The notes beneath the pieces were generated by a model. The model worked only from the letters and a program-made list of their open reading frames with translations. It ran no database searches and was not told the origin of the DNA. A stretch of DNA of 64,000 nucleotides from Solirubrobacter sp963792915 (GTDB lineage Bacteria > Actinomycetota > Thermoleophilia > Solirubrobacterales > Solirubrobacteraceae): contig CAWBYD010000003.1 of the NCBI GenBank assembly GCA_963792915.1, positions 1,426,001 to 1,490,000 on the forward strand. Direction: 5' to 3'. Shown in pieces: positions 1-12,300 of this stretch. The position numbers and the translations under genes were made by a program. Within the stretch, counting starts at the first letter, position 1, and each line of letters opens with the position of its first letter.

Positions 1-387
1 GGCGACTTCCAGATGTTCGACGCCGACCACGGGCTCATGATCGAGCGCGACAACTCCCAGGGCGACCTCAGCGGGTTCAAGGCGCTCGAGGAGGTCACGT
101 TCCCGAACAAGCCGGGCGGGAACCTCAAGAAGTCCGAGGCCGCCGACCTGATGGACATCGCCGACCCGAAGAAGATCTCGCTGCCGGCGCTGCCGGGCGA
201 CGTCGGGCTCGGCAATCCGTTCGCGTTCCCGTTCCAGACGATCGAGGACATCGTCTTCCTCGACCGCAGGACCGTGCTGGTCATCAACGACAACAACTTC
301 CCGTTCAGCGTCGGCCGCCACGCCGGCTCGGGGAAGCCCGACGACGACGAGTTCATCGTCATCAAGCTCGCTCAGCCGGTCGGCTGA
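1..387 (+). CDS. Esterase-like activity of phytase family protein, C-terminal part
   Basis: The gene enters from the left edge, so only its last 128 codons are present. The C-terminus (TVLVINDNNFPFSVGR, then a PDDDEFIVIKL ending) matches the close of phytase-like/esterase-like beta-propeller proteins (PF13449 type), which are usually secreted phosphoesterases or Ca-binding propellers. The acidic patches (GKPDDDEF, ADLMDIADPKK) fit a Ca-binding extracellular protein. The signal peptide and most of the propeller lie outside the window, so substrate cannot be judged. It is convergent with the nitrate reductase operon and separated from it by a strong hairpin. Family assignment is fairly good; exact function is not known. 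Confidence 0.75.
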   Translation, partial: GDFQMFDADHGLMIERDNSQGDLSGFKALEEVTFPNKPGGNLKKSEAADLMDIADPKKISLPALPGDVGLGNPFAFPFQTIEDIVFLDRRTVLVINDNNFPFSVGRHAGSGKPDDDEFIVIKLAQPVG

Positions 388-400
388 GCGGCAGGCGGCG

Positions 401-427
401 GCGCGGCGGCCCGGACGGCCGCCGCGC
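401..427. terminator. Bidirectional intrinsic terminator hairpin
   Basis: A perfect 11-bp inverted repeat (GCGCGGCGGCC with its complement at 417-427) with a 5-nt loop fills the 40-nt gap between two convergent stop codons. There is no clear U-tract, as is common in GC-rich actinobacteria. Confidence 0.7.
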
Positions 428-805
428 TCAGCCGCCGTGCGCGAGCGTGAGCCCGAGCCAGACGATCACGAGCGAGAGCACGAACACGACCACCTCGAGT
501 GCGTGCATCGTCGGCCGGCGCGCGTGCCAGACGAGCAGCACCGACACCGCGGCGACCAGCGCGAGCTTGAGCTGCAGCGTGCCGTCGCCCCACAGCCCGT
601 AGTGGGACGCCATCGCGCTGCCGGTCGCCAGCAGCACCGCGATCGCCACCGCCGTCCCGTAGCCGAAGCGGCGCGCCACCGCGCGCAGCGACTCGCGCTC
701 CAGGCGCGCCGGGATCACGGCCGCGACGAGCACGAACTGGCCTCCCACGAAGAACGCCATCGCCAGCACGTGCAGCCAGCGGATCGTGAGCCAGCCGGAG
801 CTCAC
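428..805 (-). CDS. Small CopD/DUF2269-like integral membrane protein at the end of the nar operon
   Basis: A 125-aa protein with four predicted membrane helices. The first, WLTIRWLHVLAMAFFVGGQF, carries the His and GG pattern typical of CopD/DUF2269-type four-helix proteins; others are around residues 45-65, 72-90 and 97-118. The GTG start at 805 overlaps the narI stop (GTGA), so it is translationally coupled and the last gene of the narGHJI operon. Conserved-looking histidines (in IRWLHVL, SHYGL, WHARR) could bind heme, but this is inference. A role beside the heme b subunit NarI is possible. Function is unknown; a longer upstream start would overlap narI and is not supported. Confidence 0.7.
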   Translation of the reverse strand: MSSGWLTIRWLHVLAMAFFVGGQFVLVAAVIPARLERESLRAVARRFGYGTAVAIAVLLATGSAMASHYGLWGDGTLQLKLALVAAVSVLLVWHARRPTMHALEVVVFVLSLVIVWLGLTLAHGG

Positions 806-1494
806 CGCGACGCGTACCGGCGGCGATAGAGGATGTACGGGCGCCCGAGGTATTGCAGCGGGATGCTCCACGCGTGCACCAGGCGGCTGAACGGGAACAG
901 CGCCCAGAACGCCCAGGCGACGATCGCGTGCACCTGATAGACGGTGTTGGCATGCTCGACGGCGGCGACGTCGGGCTGCAGGATGAACAGCGAGCGCCAC
1001 CAGCGCGACACCGTCTCGCGGTAGTCATAGGGCGAGGACGTGATCAGGTTGTGGGCGAACGTCATCCAGCACCCGAGCCCGATCAGGACGGCGAGCAGGA
1101 AGTAGACGGCCAGGTCGGTGCGCGACGTGCTGCGGCGCACGCGCAGGTTCGTCGCGCGCCGGTAGACGAGGCCCACGAAGCCCGCGACGCAGACCGCGGC
1201 CGCGACCGCGCCGGCCACGGCCGAGAACCAGCGGTAGGTGCCCTCGGACATGCCGATCGCGTTGGTCAGCGACTTCGGGACGAGCAGGCCGATCACGTGC
1301 CCGCCCACCGCGGCGAGCGCGCCGTAGTGGAACGCCGGCCCGGCCCAGCCGAGGATCCGGCTCTCGAAGATCTGGGTCGAGCCGCTCGTCCAGCCGAACT
1401 GGTCGGTGCGATAGCGCCACCAATGGCCGACCGCAAACGCGACGATCGCGGCATACGGGAAGATGACCCACAGCAGGATCTCGCCGGCGCTCAC
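802..1494 (-). CDS. narI: Respiratory nitrate reductase gamma subunit (cytochrome b)
   Basis: The 230-aa membrane subunit that takes electrons from quinol and passes them through two b hemes to NarH. Five hydrophobic segments are visible: near residues 5-22 (ILLWVIFPYAAIVAFAVGHW), about 50-70, 88-110, 128-145 and 185-205. Heme-ligand-type histidines lie in FHYGALAAVGGHVIG and VYQVHAIVAWAFWALFPFSRLVH. The GTG start at 1494 overlaps the narJ stop (GTGA). Length matches the family (about 225-240 aa). It acts in the cytoplasmic membrane as part of NarGHI in anaerobic nitrate respiration. Confidence 0.93.
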   Translation of the reverse strand: MSAGEILLWVIFPYAAIVAFAVGHWWRYRTDQFGWTSGSTQIFESRILGWAGPAFHYGALAAVGGHVIGLLVPKSLTNAIGMSEGTYRWFSAVAGAVAAAVCVAGFVGLVYRRATNLRVRRSTSRTDLAVYFLLAVLIGLGCWMTFAHNLITSSPYDYRETVSRWWRSLFILQPDVAAVEHANTVYQVHAIVAWAFWALFPFSRLVHAWSIPLQYLGRPYILYRRRYASR

Positions 1495-2090
1495 GGCATC
1501 ACCTCGGCGGGCGCGTAGGGCTCCAGGCCGACGGCCTCCTCGGGCGGCCCGTCGCGCACGAGCCGCGCGACGTCGGAGCGGTCGGTCACCGTCAGCTCGG
1601 GCAGGCAGGCCGCGACCGCGTCGAGCACGTGCGCGTACGGGCTGGCGAGGTCGTGCAGCGAGAGCCGCAGCAGCTCGAGCGCGGGGCGGTGCTCGCTCAG
1701 CAGCGCTTCGCCGTGGCCGGGCGGCGCGAGCGCGGCGAACGCGAGCATGACGACCAGGTGGTCGGGCAGCTCGGGGCTGTCCATCGGCAGTCCGGCGGCG
1801 CGGTAGAGCTTCTTCAACCGCAGCAGCGCCATGCCCCGGTTGCGCGTGTCGCCGTGTGCGTAGTAGGTGAGATGCAGGCTCGCGCGCCGGCGCAGGTCGA
1901 ACGTCTCGACGTAGTGCGCCGGGTCGCCGTCCCACTCGGCCAGGAAGCACTCGAGCGCGCCGCGCACCGCGCCCGCGTCCAGCGCCGCGACCTCGTCACG
2001 CAGGGTGGCCGCGAGCTCGGCGTCCGGGTAGCGGAGCGCGAACGAGAGCAGCGCCCACGGTGGTGGCGGCGCGATGTGGCGGCGCCTCAT
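1491..2090 (-). CDS. narJ: Nitrate reductase molybdenum cofactor assembly chaperone
   Basis: A 199-aa cytosolic TorD/NarJ-type chaperone that assists insertion of the molybdenum cofactor and FeS cluster into NarG before membrane attachment. It is mostly helical and starts with the family pattern LLSFALRYPDAEL. The HLTYYAHGDTRNRGMALLRLK segment (residues about 78-98) is the NarJ core: the conserved Y and the H-GDTRNRG motif are present. It lies 79 bp after narH and overlaps narI by 4 bp. The ATG at 2090 is the first good start; no strong ribosome site is seen, and the extra gap after narH contrasts with the tight coupling of the other nar genes. Confidence 0.9.
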   Translation of the reverse strand: MRRRHIAPPPPWALLSFALRYPDAELAATLRDEVAALDAGAVRGALECFLAEWDGDPAHYVETFDLRRRASLHLTYYAHGDTRNRGMALLRLKKLYRAAGLPMDSPELPDHLVVMLAFAALAPPGHGEALLSEHRPALELLRLSLHDLASPYAHVLDAVAACLPELTVTDRSDVARLVRDGPPEEAVGLEPYAPAEVMP

Positions 2091-2169
2091 CGCCCGCCTC
2101 GTGGGCCGGTGGGCGCGCGGCGCCGGCGCACCGCCCCGCCCGGGCCGCCGGTGCCCGCGCGGCCGCGGC

Positions 2170-3725
2170 TCATTTCCCGCCCCGCTTGAGGATGTCGATC
2201 AGGTGGAAGTCCTCGCCGTCGTAGACCACCGGCGACGAGGTGTCCGGGCGCGCCTCGACGGCGCCGCAGTTGCCGGGCCCGCCGTCGAAGTCCAGCCCGC
2301 ACGAGCCCTGCTCCTGCATCAGCCGCCGCCCCAGCTCGGCGTGCGCCTGCGGGATCACGTAGCGGTCCTCGTAGTCGGCGATCGCCAGCAGCCGGTACAT
2401 GCGCTCGAGCTCGGGCGCGGTCAGCCCGACGCGCGCGGGCAGCGCCTCGTCGAGCTCGCCCAGCACCTCGCGCTTGCGCATGTAGGCGCGCATCGCCGCG
2501 AGCCGGTGCAGCACGCCGCGCACGACCTCGACGTCACCCGCCGAGAGCAGGTTGGCGAGGTACTCGAGCGGGATCCGCATCTGCTCGATCGCGCCGAAGA
2601 CGTCGTCGGGGTCGGCCTCGTAGCCGTCGGTCTCGAGCGTCGACACGACGGGGGAGAGCGGGGGCACGTACCAGACCATCGGCAGCGTGCGGAACTCCGG
2701 GTGCAGCGGCAGCGCGACGCCCCAGCGGATCGCGAGGTCGTAGATCGGGGAGCGCCGGGCCGCCTCGATCCAGTCGCCCGCGATGCCGTCGCGCGCGGCG
2801 GCCTCGCGCACCGACGGGTCCTCCGGGTCCAGGAACACCGAGCGCTGCGCGCCCAGCAGGTCACGCTCGTCGGGGACCGAGGCCGCCTCCTGCACGCGGT
2901 CTGAGTCATAGAGCACGAGCCCCAGGTAGCGGATCCGCCCGACGCAGGTCTCCGAGCAGATCGTCGGCTGCCCGGCCTCGATGCGCGGGTAGCAGAGCGT
3001 GCACTTCTCGGCCTTGCCGGTCTGGTGGTTGAAGTAGACCTTCTTGTACGGGCAGCCGGACACGCAGTAGCGCCAGCCGCGGCAGCGATCCTGGTCGACG
3101 AGCACGATCCCGTCCTCGTCACGCTTGTACATCGCGCCGGACGGGCAGCTGGCGACGCACGACGGGTTCAGGCAGTGTTCGCAGATGCGCGGCAGGAAGA
3201 ACATGAACGCCTGCTCGTAGGTCATCCGCACCTGCTCCTGCATGCCGGCCAGGTGCGGGTCGTGCACGGCGAGCTCCGGGCCGCCCGCGAGGCCCTCGTC
3301 CCAGTTGGGTCCCCACGTGACGTCCATCGGCTGGCCGGTGAGCTGCGAGTGCGGGCGCGCGACCGGGTCGAGGTCAGACAGCGGCGCGTTCACGAGCGTC
3401 TCGTAGTCGTACGTCCACGGCTCGTAGTAGTCGTCGATCGTCGGCAGGTCGGGGTTGGAGAAGATCGTCAGCAGCTTCTTCACGCGCCCGCCGGCGCGCA
3501 GGCGCAGCTGCCCCCGCCGGTCGAGCTCCCAGCCGCCCTTCCAGCGCGCCTGGTCGGCCCACGCGCGCGGATAGCCCTGGCCCGGGCTCGTCTCGACGTT
3601 GTTGAACCACACGTACTCGGTCCCGGGCCGGTTGGTCCACACCTGCTTGCACGTGACCGAGCAGGTGTGGCAGCCGATGCACTTGTCGAGGTTCATCACC
3701 ATCGCCACCTGCGCGCGCACGTGCA

Positions 3726-3726
<1 letters not shown>
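2170..3726 (-). CDS. narH: Respiratory nitrate reductase beta subunit, iron-sulfur protein
   Basis: The 518-aa electron-transfer subunit (E. coli NarH has about 512 aa). Four cysteine groups are visible: CIGCHTCSVTC near residue 16, CEHCLNPSCVASC near 181, CRGWRYCVSGCPYKK near 214 and CTLCYP..CSETCVG further on. The Trp inside CRGWRYC replaces a Cys, as expected for the cluster that binds 3Fe-4S instead of 4Fe-4S. The start ATG shares its A with the narG stop (TGATG), so translation is coupled. It carries electrons from NarI hemes to NarG at the inner face of the membrane. Confidence 0.96.
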
Positions 3727-7370
<3,644 letters not shown>

Positions 7371-7421
7371 CGCTCCCCTGTTCCGAGACGACTCCCGGAA
7401 CGTACCACGACTCCTGGACGG

Positions 7422-7940
7422 TCAGGCGGAGCGCTTCGCGAGCACGAGGTCGAGCTCGAGGTGCACGTGGTTGGAGACGACCCCGGTGCGCTCGACGACG
7501 AGGCTCCACGTGAGCCCGAAGTCGCGCCGGTCGAGCTCGCCGCGCACGCGCAGGTGCCGCGGCTCGGTGCGCTCGACGGTCAGCTCGAGCGGCCGCGTGA
7601 CGTCGCGGATGGTGAGCTCGCCGGCGACCTTCCAGGCGTCGCCCTCCTCCTCGATCCGGCGGGCCGTGAACGTCATCTCCGGATACTCCGCGGCGGCGAA
7701 GAAGCCGCACAGTTGCACGTCGCGCTCGGCGTTGCCGGTGTCGATCGAGGCGACGCGCACGCTGCCGCCGGCGGCCGTCTTCTCGCCGCGCACCGCGATC
7801 GACACCGTGGCGGCCGCGAAGCGCCCGCGCACCGTGCCGAACCCGAGCTTGCGGACCGCGAAGCCGACGTTCGAGCGGCCGGTGTCGAGCCTCCAGCGCC
7901 CTTGCGGGAGCATGGGGCGCGTCGTCGTGCGGACGTCCAT
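7422..7940 (-). CDS. YceI family lipid-binding protein
   Basis: A 172-aa YceI-like lipocalin-fold protein. It begins with the family hallmark GRWRLDTGRSNVGFAVRKLG, followed by VRGRF, and has the mid-protein FPEMTF-like segment (YPEMTFTARRI), TIRDVTRPL and a final FGLTW strand. YceI proteins bind long polyisoprenoid or quinone-like lipids. No signal peptide is visible, so a cytosolic form is likely. The ATG at 7940 is used; the ATG at 7913 is an alternative. It lies 51 bp upstream of narG on the same strand and diverges from narK, so joint expression with nitrate respiration is plausible but unproven. Confidence 0.85.
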   Translation of the reverse strand: MDVRTTTRPMLPQGRWRLDTGRSNVGFAVRKLGFGTVRGRFAAATVSIAVRGEKTAAGGSVRVASIDTGNAERDVQLCGFFAAAEYPEMTFTARRIEEEGDAWKVAGELTIRDVTRPLELTVERTEPRHLRVRGELDRRDFGLTWSLVVERTGVVSNHVHLELDLVLAKRSA

Positions 7941-8076
7941 GCAACGTGCATCGGCGCCGGCGGGGCGCGGCTCGTCCGTAGTTAACCCCGGCAGCGAGCG
8001 GGCGAGCCCGGATGGGTGCGCGACGCGTGGCGTCGATCCTTGCCCGGCGCCCACCACCCCCTCGAGGAATCGCCGA

Positions 8077-9315
8077 ATGCCCACCGCCGAGCACCGTTCG
8101 TCCACCCCTGCACTCGTGCTGGCCACGCTGGCCTTCGCCGTCTGCTTCTTCGCGTGGAGCCTGCTCGGACCGCTGGGACCCGATCTGCAGGACCACCTCG
8201 GGATCTCGGACTTCCAGCTCTCGGTGATGGTTGCGGTGCCGGTGCTGATGGGATCGCTGATGCGGATCCCGCTCGGCATCCTCAGCGACCGCCACGGCGG
8301 GCGCCCGGTGTTCGGCGCGCTGATGGTGTTCGCGCTGGCGCCGGTGACGGCGCTGGCGCTCTGGCACGACTCCTACGCCGGGGTGCTCGTGTTCGGGTTC
8401 TTCCTCGGCTTCGCGGGCGCGTCGTTCGCGGTCGGCGTGCCGTTCGTCAACCGCTGGTTCGCGCCCGAGCGCCAGGGCGCGGCGCTCGGCGTCTACGGCA
8501 TGGGCATGATCGGCTCGGTCGTGGCCGGCTTCACCGGACCGAAGATCGTCAAGGCCTGGGGCCTGGCGGCCCCGTTCTGGATCGCCGCCGCGGCGCTCGC
8601 GGTCATGGCCGCAGTGTTCCTGCTCGTGGCCCGCGACGCCCCGGCGCGCCCCAGCCCCCGCACGCCGATGCTCGCCTCGCTGCGCGTCTTTCGCACGAGC
8701 GGCCGCGCGTGGGCGCTGACCCTGTTCTACTTCCTCACCTTCGGCGGCTTCGTCGCCATGTTCCTCTACCTCCCCAAGCTGCTGGTCGGGGTCCACCATC
8801 TGACCAAGCCCGAGGCGGGCGCGCGGGCGGCCGGCTTCGCGCTGCTCGTGGTGCTCGCGCGGCCCGCGGGCGGCATCCTGTCGGACCGCATCGGCGCCGA
8901 GCGCGTGCTGCGCTGGTCGTTCGTCGCCACGGCGCTGCTCGCGCTGGCGCTCGCCGCCGGCTACAAGGACATGGCCGCGCTGACCGCTGCGTGCCTGCCG
9001 ATGGGCGTCTTCCTCGGCCTCGGCACCGGCGCCGTGTTCAAGCTCGTGCCGCACTGGTTCCCGGCGCAGGTGGGCGCGGTGACCGGCGTCGTCGGCGCCG
9101 CGGGCGGGCTCGGCGGCTTCTTCCCCCCGCTCGTGATGGGGATCGTCAAGGCGGCCACCGGCTCCTATACGCTCGGCTTTGTGCTGCTGGCAGGCGTCGC
9201 GCTCGCCTCCCTCGGCGTGCTGATCGGCATCGACCGGCCGCGCCGCGAGCCGGTGGCCAGCACCACCCTTTCTCTCACTTCAATTGTCATGAAGGGACGC
9301 TGCTTGACAGCGTGA
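8077..9315 (+). CDS. narK: NarK-type nitrate/nitrite transporter (MFS, NNP family)
   Basis: A 412-aa major facilitator with about 12 membrane helices. Both nitrate-signature-like glycine-rich segments are present: GFAGASFAVGVPFVNRWF in the first half and GVVGAAGGLGGFFPP in the second. The loop DRHGGRPVFG after helix 2 is the MFS motif A. Such proteins exchange nitrate for nitrite or import nitrate with protons. Its position next to narGHJI supports nitrate respiration. The ATG at 8077 was chosen because the segment upstream of MPTAEHRSS has no family similarity. The 136-bp gap to yceI holds the divergent promoters; no clear regulator site was seen in it. Confidence 0.93.
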   Translation: MPTAEHRSSTPALVLATLAFAVCFFAWSLLGPLGPDLQDHLGISDFQLSVMVAVPVLMGSLMRIPLGILSDRHGGRPVFGALMVFALAPVTALALWHDSYAGVLVFGFFLGFAGASFAVGVPFVNRWFAPERQGAALGVYGMGMIGSVVAGFTGPKIVKAWGLAAPFWIAAAALAVMAAVFLLVARDAPARPSPRTPMLASLRVFRTSGRAWALTLFYFLTFGGFVAMFLYLPKLLVGVHHLTKPEAGARAAGFALLVVLARPAGGILSDRIGAERVLRWSFVATALLALALAAGYKDMAALTAACLPMGVFLGLGTGAVFKLVPHWFPAQVGAVTGVVGAAGGLGGFFPPLVMGIVKAATGSYTLGFVLLAGVALASLGVLIGIDRPRREPVASTTLSLTSIVMKGRCLTA

Positions 9316-9395
9316 CAAGCCATGTGAGTGAATCGCCCCCACACCTCCGAGGGCGCGACGGAATGCGCACGGAGCCAGAGGAAGGGGAGTAACAC

Positions 9396-12300
9396 ATGGT
9401 CAGACGTCGCCGTGCGGCCGCGGTGCTCGGGTTGGCGGGTGCGAGCGCTGCGCTCGCTGCCTGCGGAGCCTCCGGACCGGGGTCACCGGGATCTGAAACG
9501 TCGATCAGGCAGTGGACGCAGAAGCACCTCACGGGGAGCGTGCAGCTGGCGGGCGAGGTCCCGCTCTCCGTCGCCCAGGGCAGGGCCACCCTCCTCGGAC
9601 ACCACCCCGCCAACGCGACGATCAAGCTCAACTTCGGCTTCCCGATCGCCGACCAGGCCGGCCTGGACCGGCTGATCGCGCAGGAGTCCAAGTCGCACGC
9701 CTACATCAGCCGCGACGAGCTCTACCAGCGCTTCGCGCCCCCCGCCTCCCAGCAGCAGGCGCTCGCCGGCTGGCTCGAGTCCCAGGGGCTGAAGGTCACG
9801 CACGTGGGCGTGGACCGCATGGCGATCGGCGTCAGCGGCACGACCGCGCAGGTCGAGAAGGCGCTGCACGTCACGATCAACGACTACCGGCACCCGGCCG
9901 CGACCTTCCAGGGCATCAAGGTCGCGCCGTACACGTATTACGCCAACACGTCGAACCCGACGGTGCCGGCCCGCTACGGCCTGCAGACCGTCTCGGGGCT
10001 GAGCGACGTCGACCGCTTCTACACGGCCGCGCAGCTGTCCACCCACAGCGCCAACCCGCCCGTCAGCCCGCTGCCCGCGTCACCGCGCGGCAAGGGCCTC
10101 GGCGGCGGCGCCGACACCCGCAGCGGCGGCTACTTCCCGGGCGACCTGCGCGCGCTCTACGACGTCGCCGGCCACGGCTTCGACGGTACCGGCCAGACGG
10201 TCGGCTTCACGCTCTGGGGCGCGGGTGAGCGCCAGCCGGCGATGACCGCGTTCGCGACCGCGACCGGCGACACGCCGATCACGGTCGACCCCGACTGCGT
10301 CGCGACCGGCAACTCGCCGACCACCTCGAGCGCCTGCACGACCCAGGTGGTCGCGGGCGATCACCTGGTGACGATCCTCGAGAACGGCAACACCGCCAAC
10401 GCCAACGGCCAGTACGACTCGAACGTCGAGACGGCGCTGGACATCGAGCAGGCGCACGGCATCGCCACCCACGCGGCGATGAAGTACTACGACGCCGACT
10501 GCTCGGACCCGATCACGCCGGGCACCGGCAACACCGACAGCGGCAACTGCAACGGCTCCGACGTCGGCATCGAGGAGGCGGTCGAGGACGCCGCGACCGA
10601 CCCGACGCTCCACACCGTCTCGAACTCATGGGGCTACGGCGGCGACGTCGAGTGGGCCCTGGCCGACCCGTTCATGATCGCGACCGAGAACAGCTTCTCG
10701 ATCGCCGCCGCCGCCGGGACGACGTTCTGGTTCTCGACCGGCGACAGCGGCACGTACTTCTCCGGCTACCCGGCCGACAGCCGCTACGTGGCGTCGGTCG
10801 GCGGCACCACGCTGTTCACCACGTCCGATCCCACGAAGCTCTCCACCGAGGAGACGTGGGCGGGCGGCGGCAGCTGGTGCTCGAACGTCGTCGTGCGCCC
10901 GGACTGGCAGAAGATCCCGGCCGTCACGGCCGCGGCGGGCTGCCCCGGCCGCGTGATCCCGGACATCTCGGCGGTCGCCGACACCAACTCGTCGGTCCGC
11001 TTCGTCTCGACCACCAACAACTCCGGCGGCACGCGCGCCGGTGGCGTCGGCGGCACGTCCGTCGCGGCGCCGGAGCTCAACGGCATGACCGCCGTGCTCG
11101 AGAACTACGTCGCGGCGCAGACCTACCCCGGAGCCGCGCCGAAGATCGGGTTCGTCGCGCCGGTGCTCTACCAGCTCGGCAACGGCGGGCACGCGGACAG
11201 CTTCTACCGCGACGTCCAGTGCGGCAACACCGCCAACCCGTCCTCCGGACCTGACGGCGACGCCGCCCAGGCCGGCTGGGATCCCGCCACCGGCTGGGGC
11301 GCCCCGGACTGGTTCCACCTCGCGACGGGCTACGCGATGGCGCTCGGGGCCACCGGGCTCAGCACGCCGTCCTCGCTCGCGCCGCACTACGCGTTCGGCT
11401 GCGCGAAGACGCCGACCAACGCGTCCGAGCGCGGCCTCTCGTTCCCGTCCGCGACCGTCGGCTACTCGCTGGGCGGCGCGTCGGGCGGCACGCCGTGGTA
11501 CGCGAAGATGCTCGCCGGCGGCTCGTGGGGCGCGGTCAACACGTTCCTCAAGACCGCCGACGGCGGCGCCACGTGGACGCCGTCCAACAGCGACATGATG
11601 TCGATCGCCTGCACGAGCACGACCGCGTGCGTCGAGGTCGGCGACGGCGGGCGGATCAAGACCACCACGAACTCCGGCACCACTTGGGCGGACACGCCGA
11701 GCGGGTTCGACAAGGCGCTGACCCAGGTCCAGTGCCCGAGCGCCACGGTCTGCTACGCGGCGGGCGACCGCGGCTTCGTCCTGAAGTCGACCAACGCGGG
11801 CCGCACGTGGGCCTACCTGCAGAGCACCGCGAGCAACGCGATCTACGGCCTCGCCTGCCCGACGGCCTCGGTCTGCTACGCGACCGACATCTACGCGCAC
11901 GTGATCAAGACCGCCGACGCGGGCGCGACGTGGACGTGGCAGAGGACGCCCGTCACCACGCCCGGCGTCGACGTCCCGGGCTCCGGCGGCCCGAACCCGT
12001 TCGCGGGCCTGTTCGGGGTCTCCTGCGTCGACGCCGACACGTGCGTCGCCGTCGGCGGCTTCCCGCCCACGGGCACCGACCCCCCGATCGTCACGACCAC
12101 GGACGGCGGCGCGCACTGGGCGCTGCAGACGTCCAACAGCGGCGCCGGCAACTACCTGCACGCGGTGGCCTGCCTGCCGGGCGCCTGCTACGCGGTCGGC
12201 CGCGGCGGCTCGATCGTCACGTCGACCGACATGACGACCTGGACGAAGCTGACCAGCGGCACGACCAGCGCGCTCAACAGCATCACGTGCCAGAGCGCCA

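Noticed and set aside
9304..9309. TTGACA as -35 box of the S53 gene
   Set aside because: It lies in the narK stop region and no -10-like hexamer follows at 16-18 bp.
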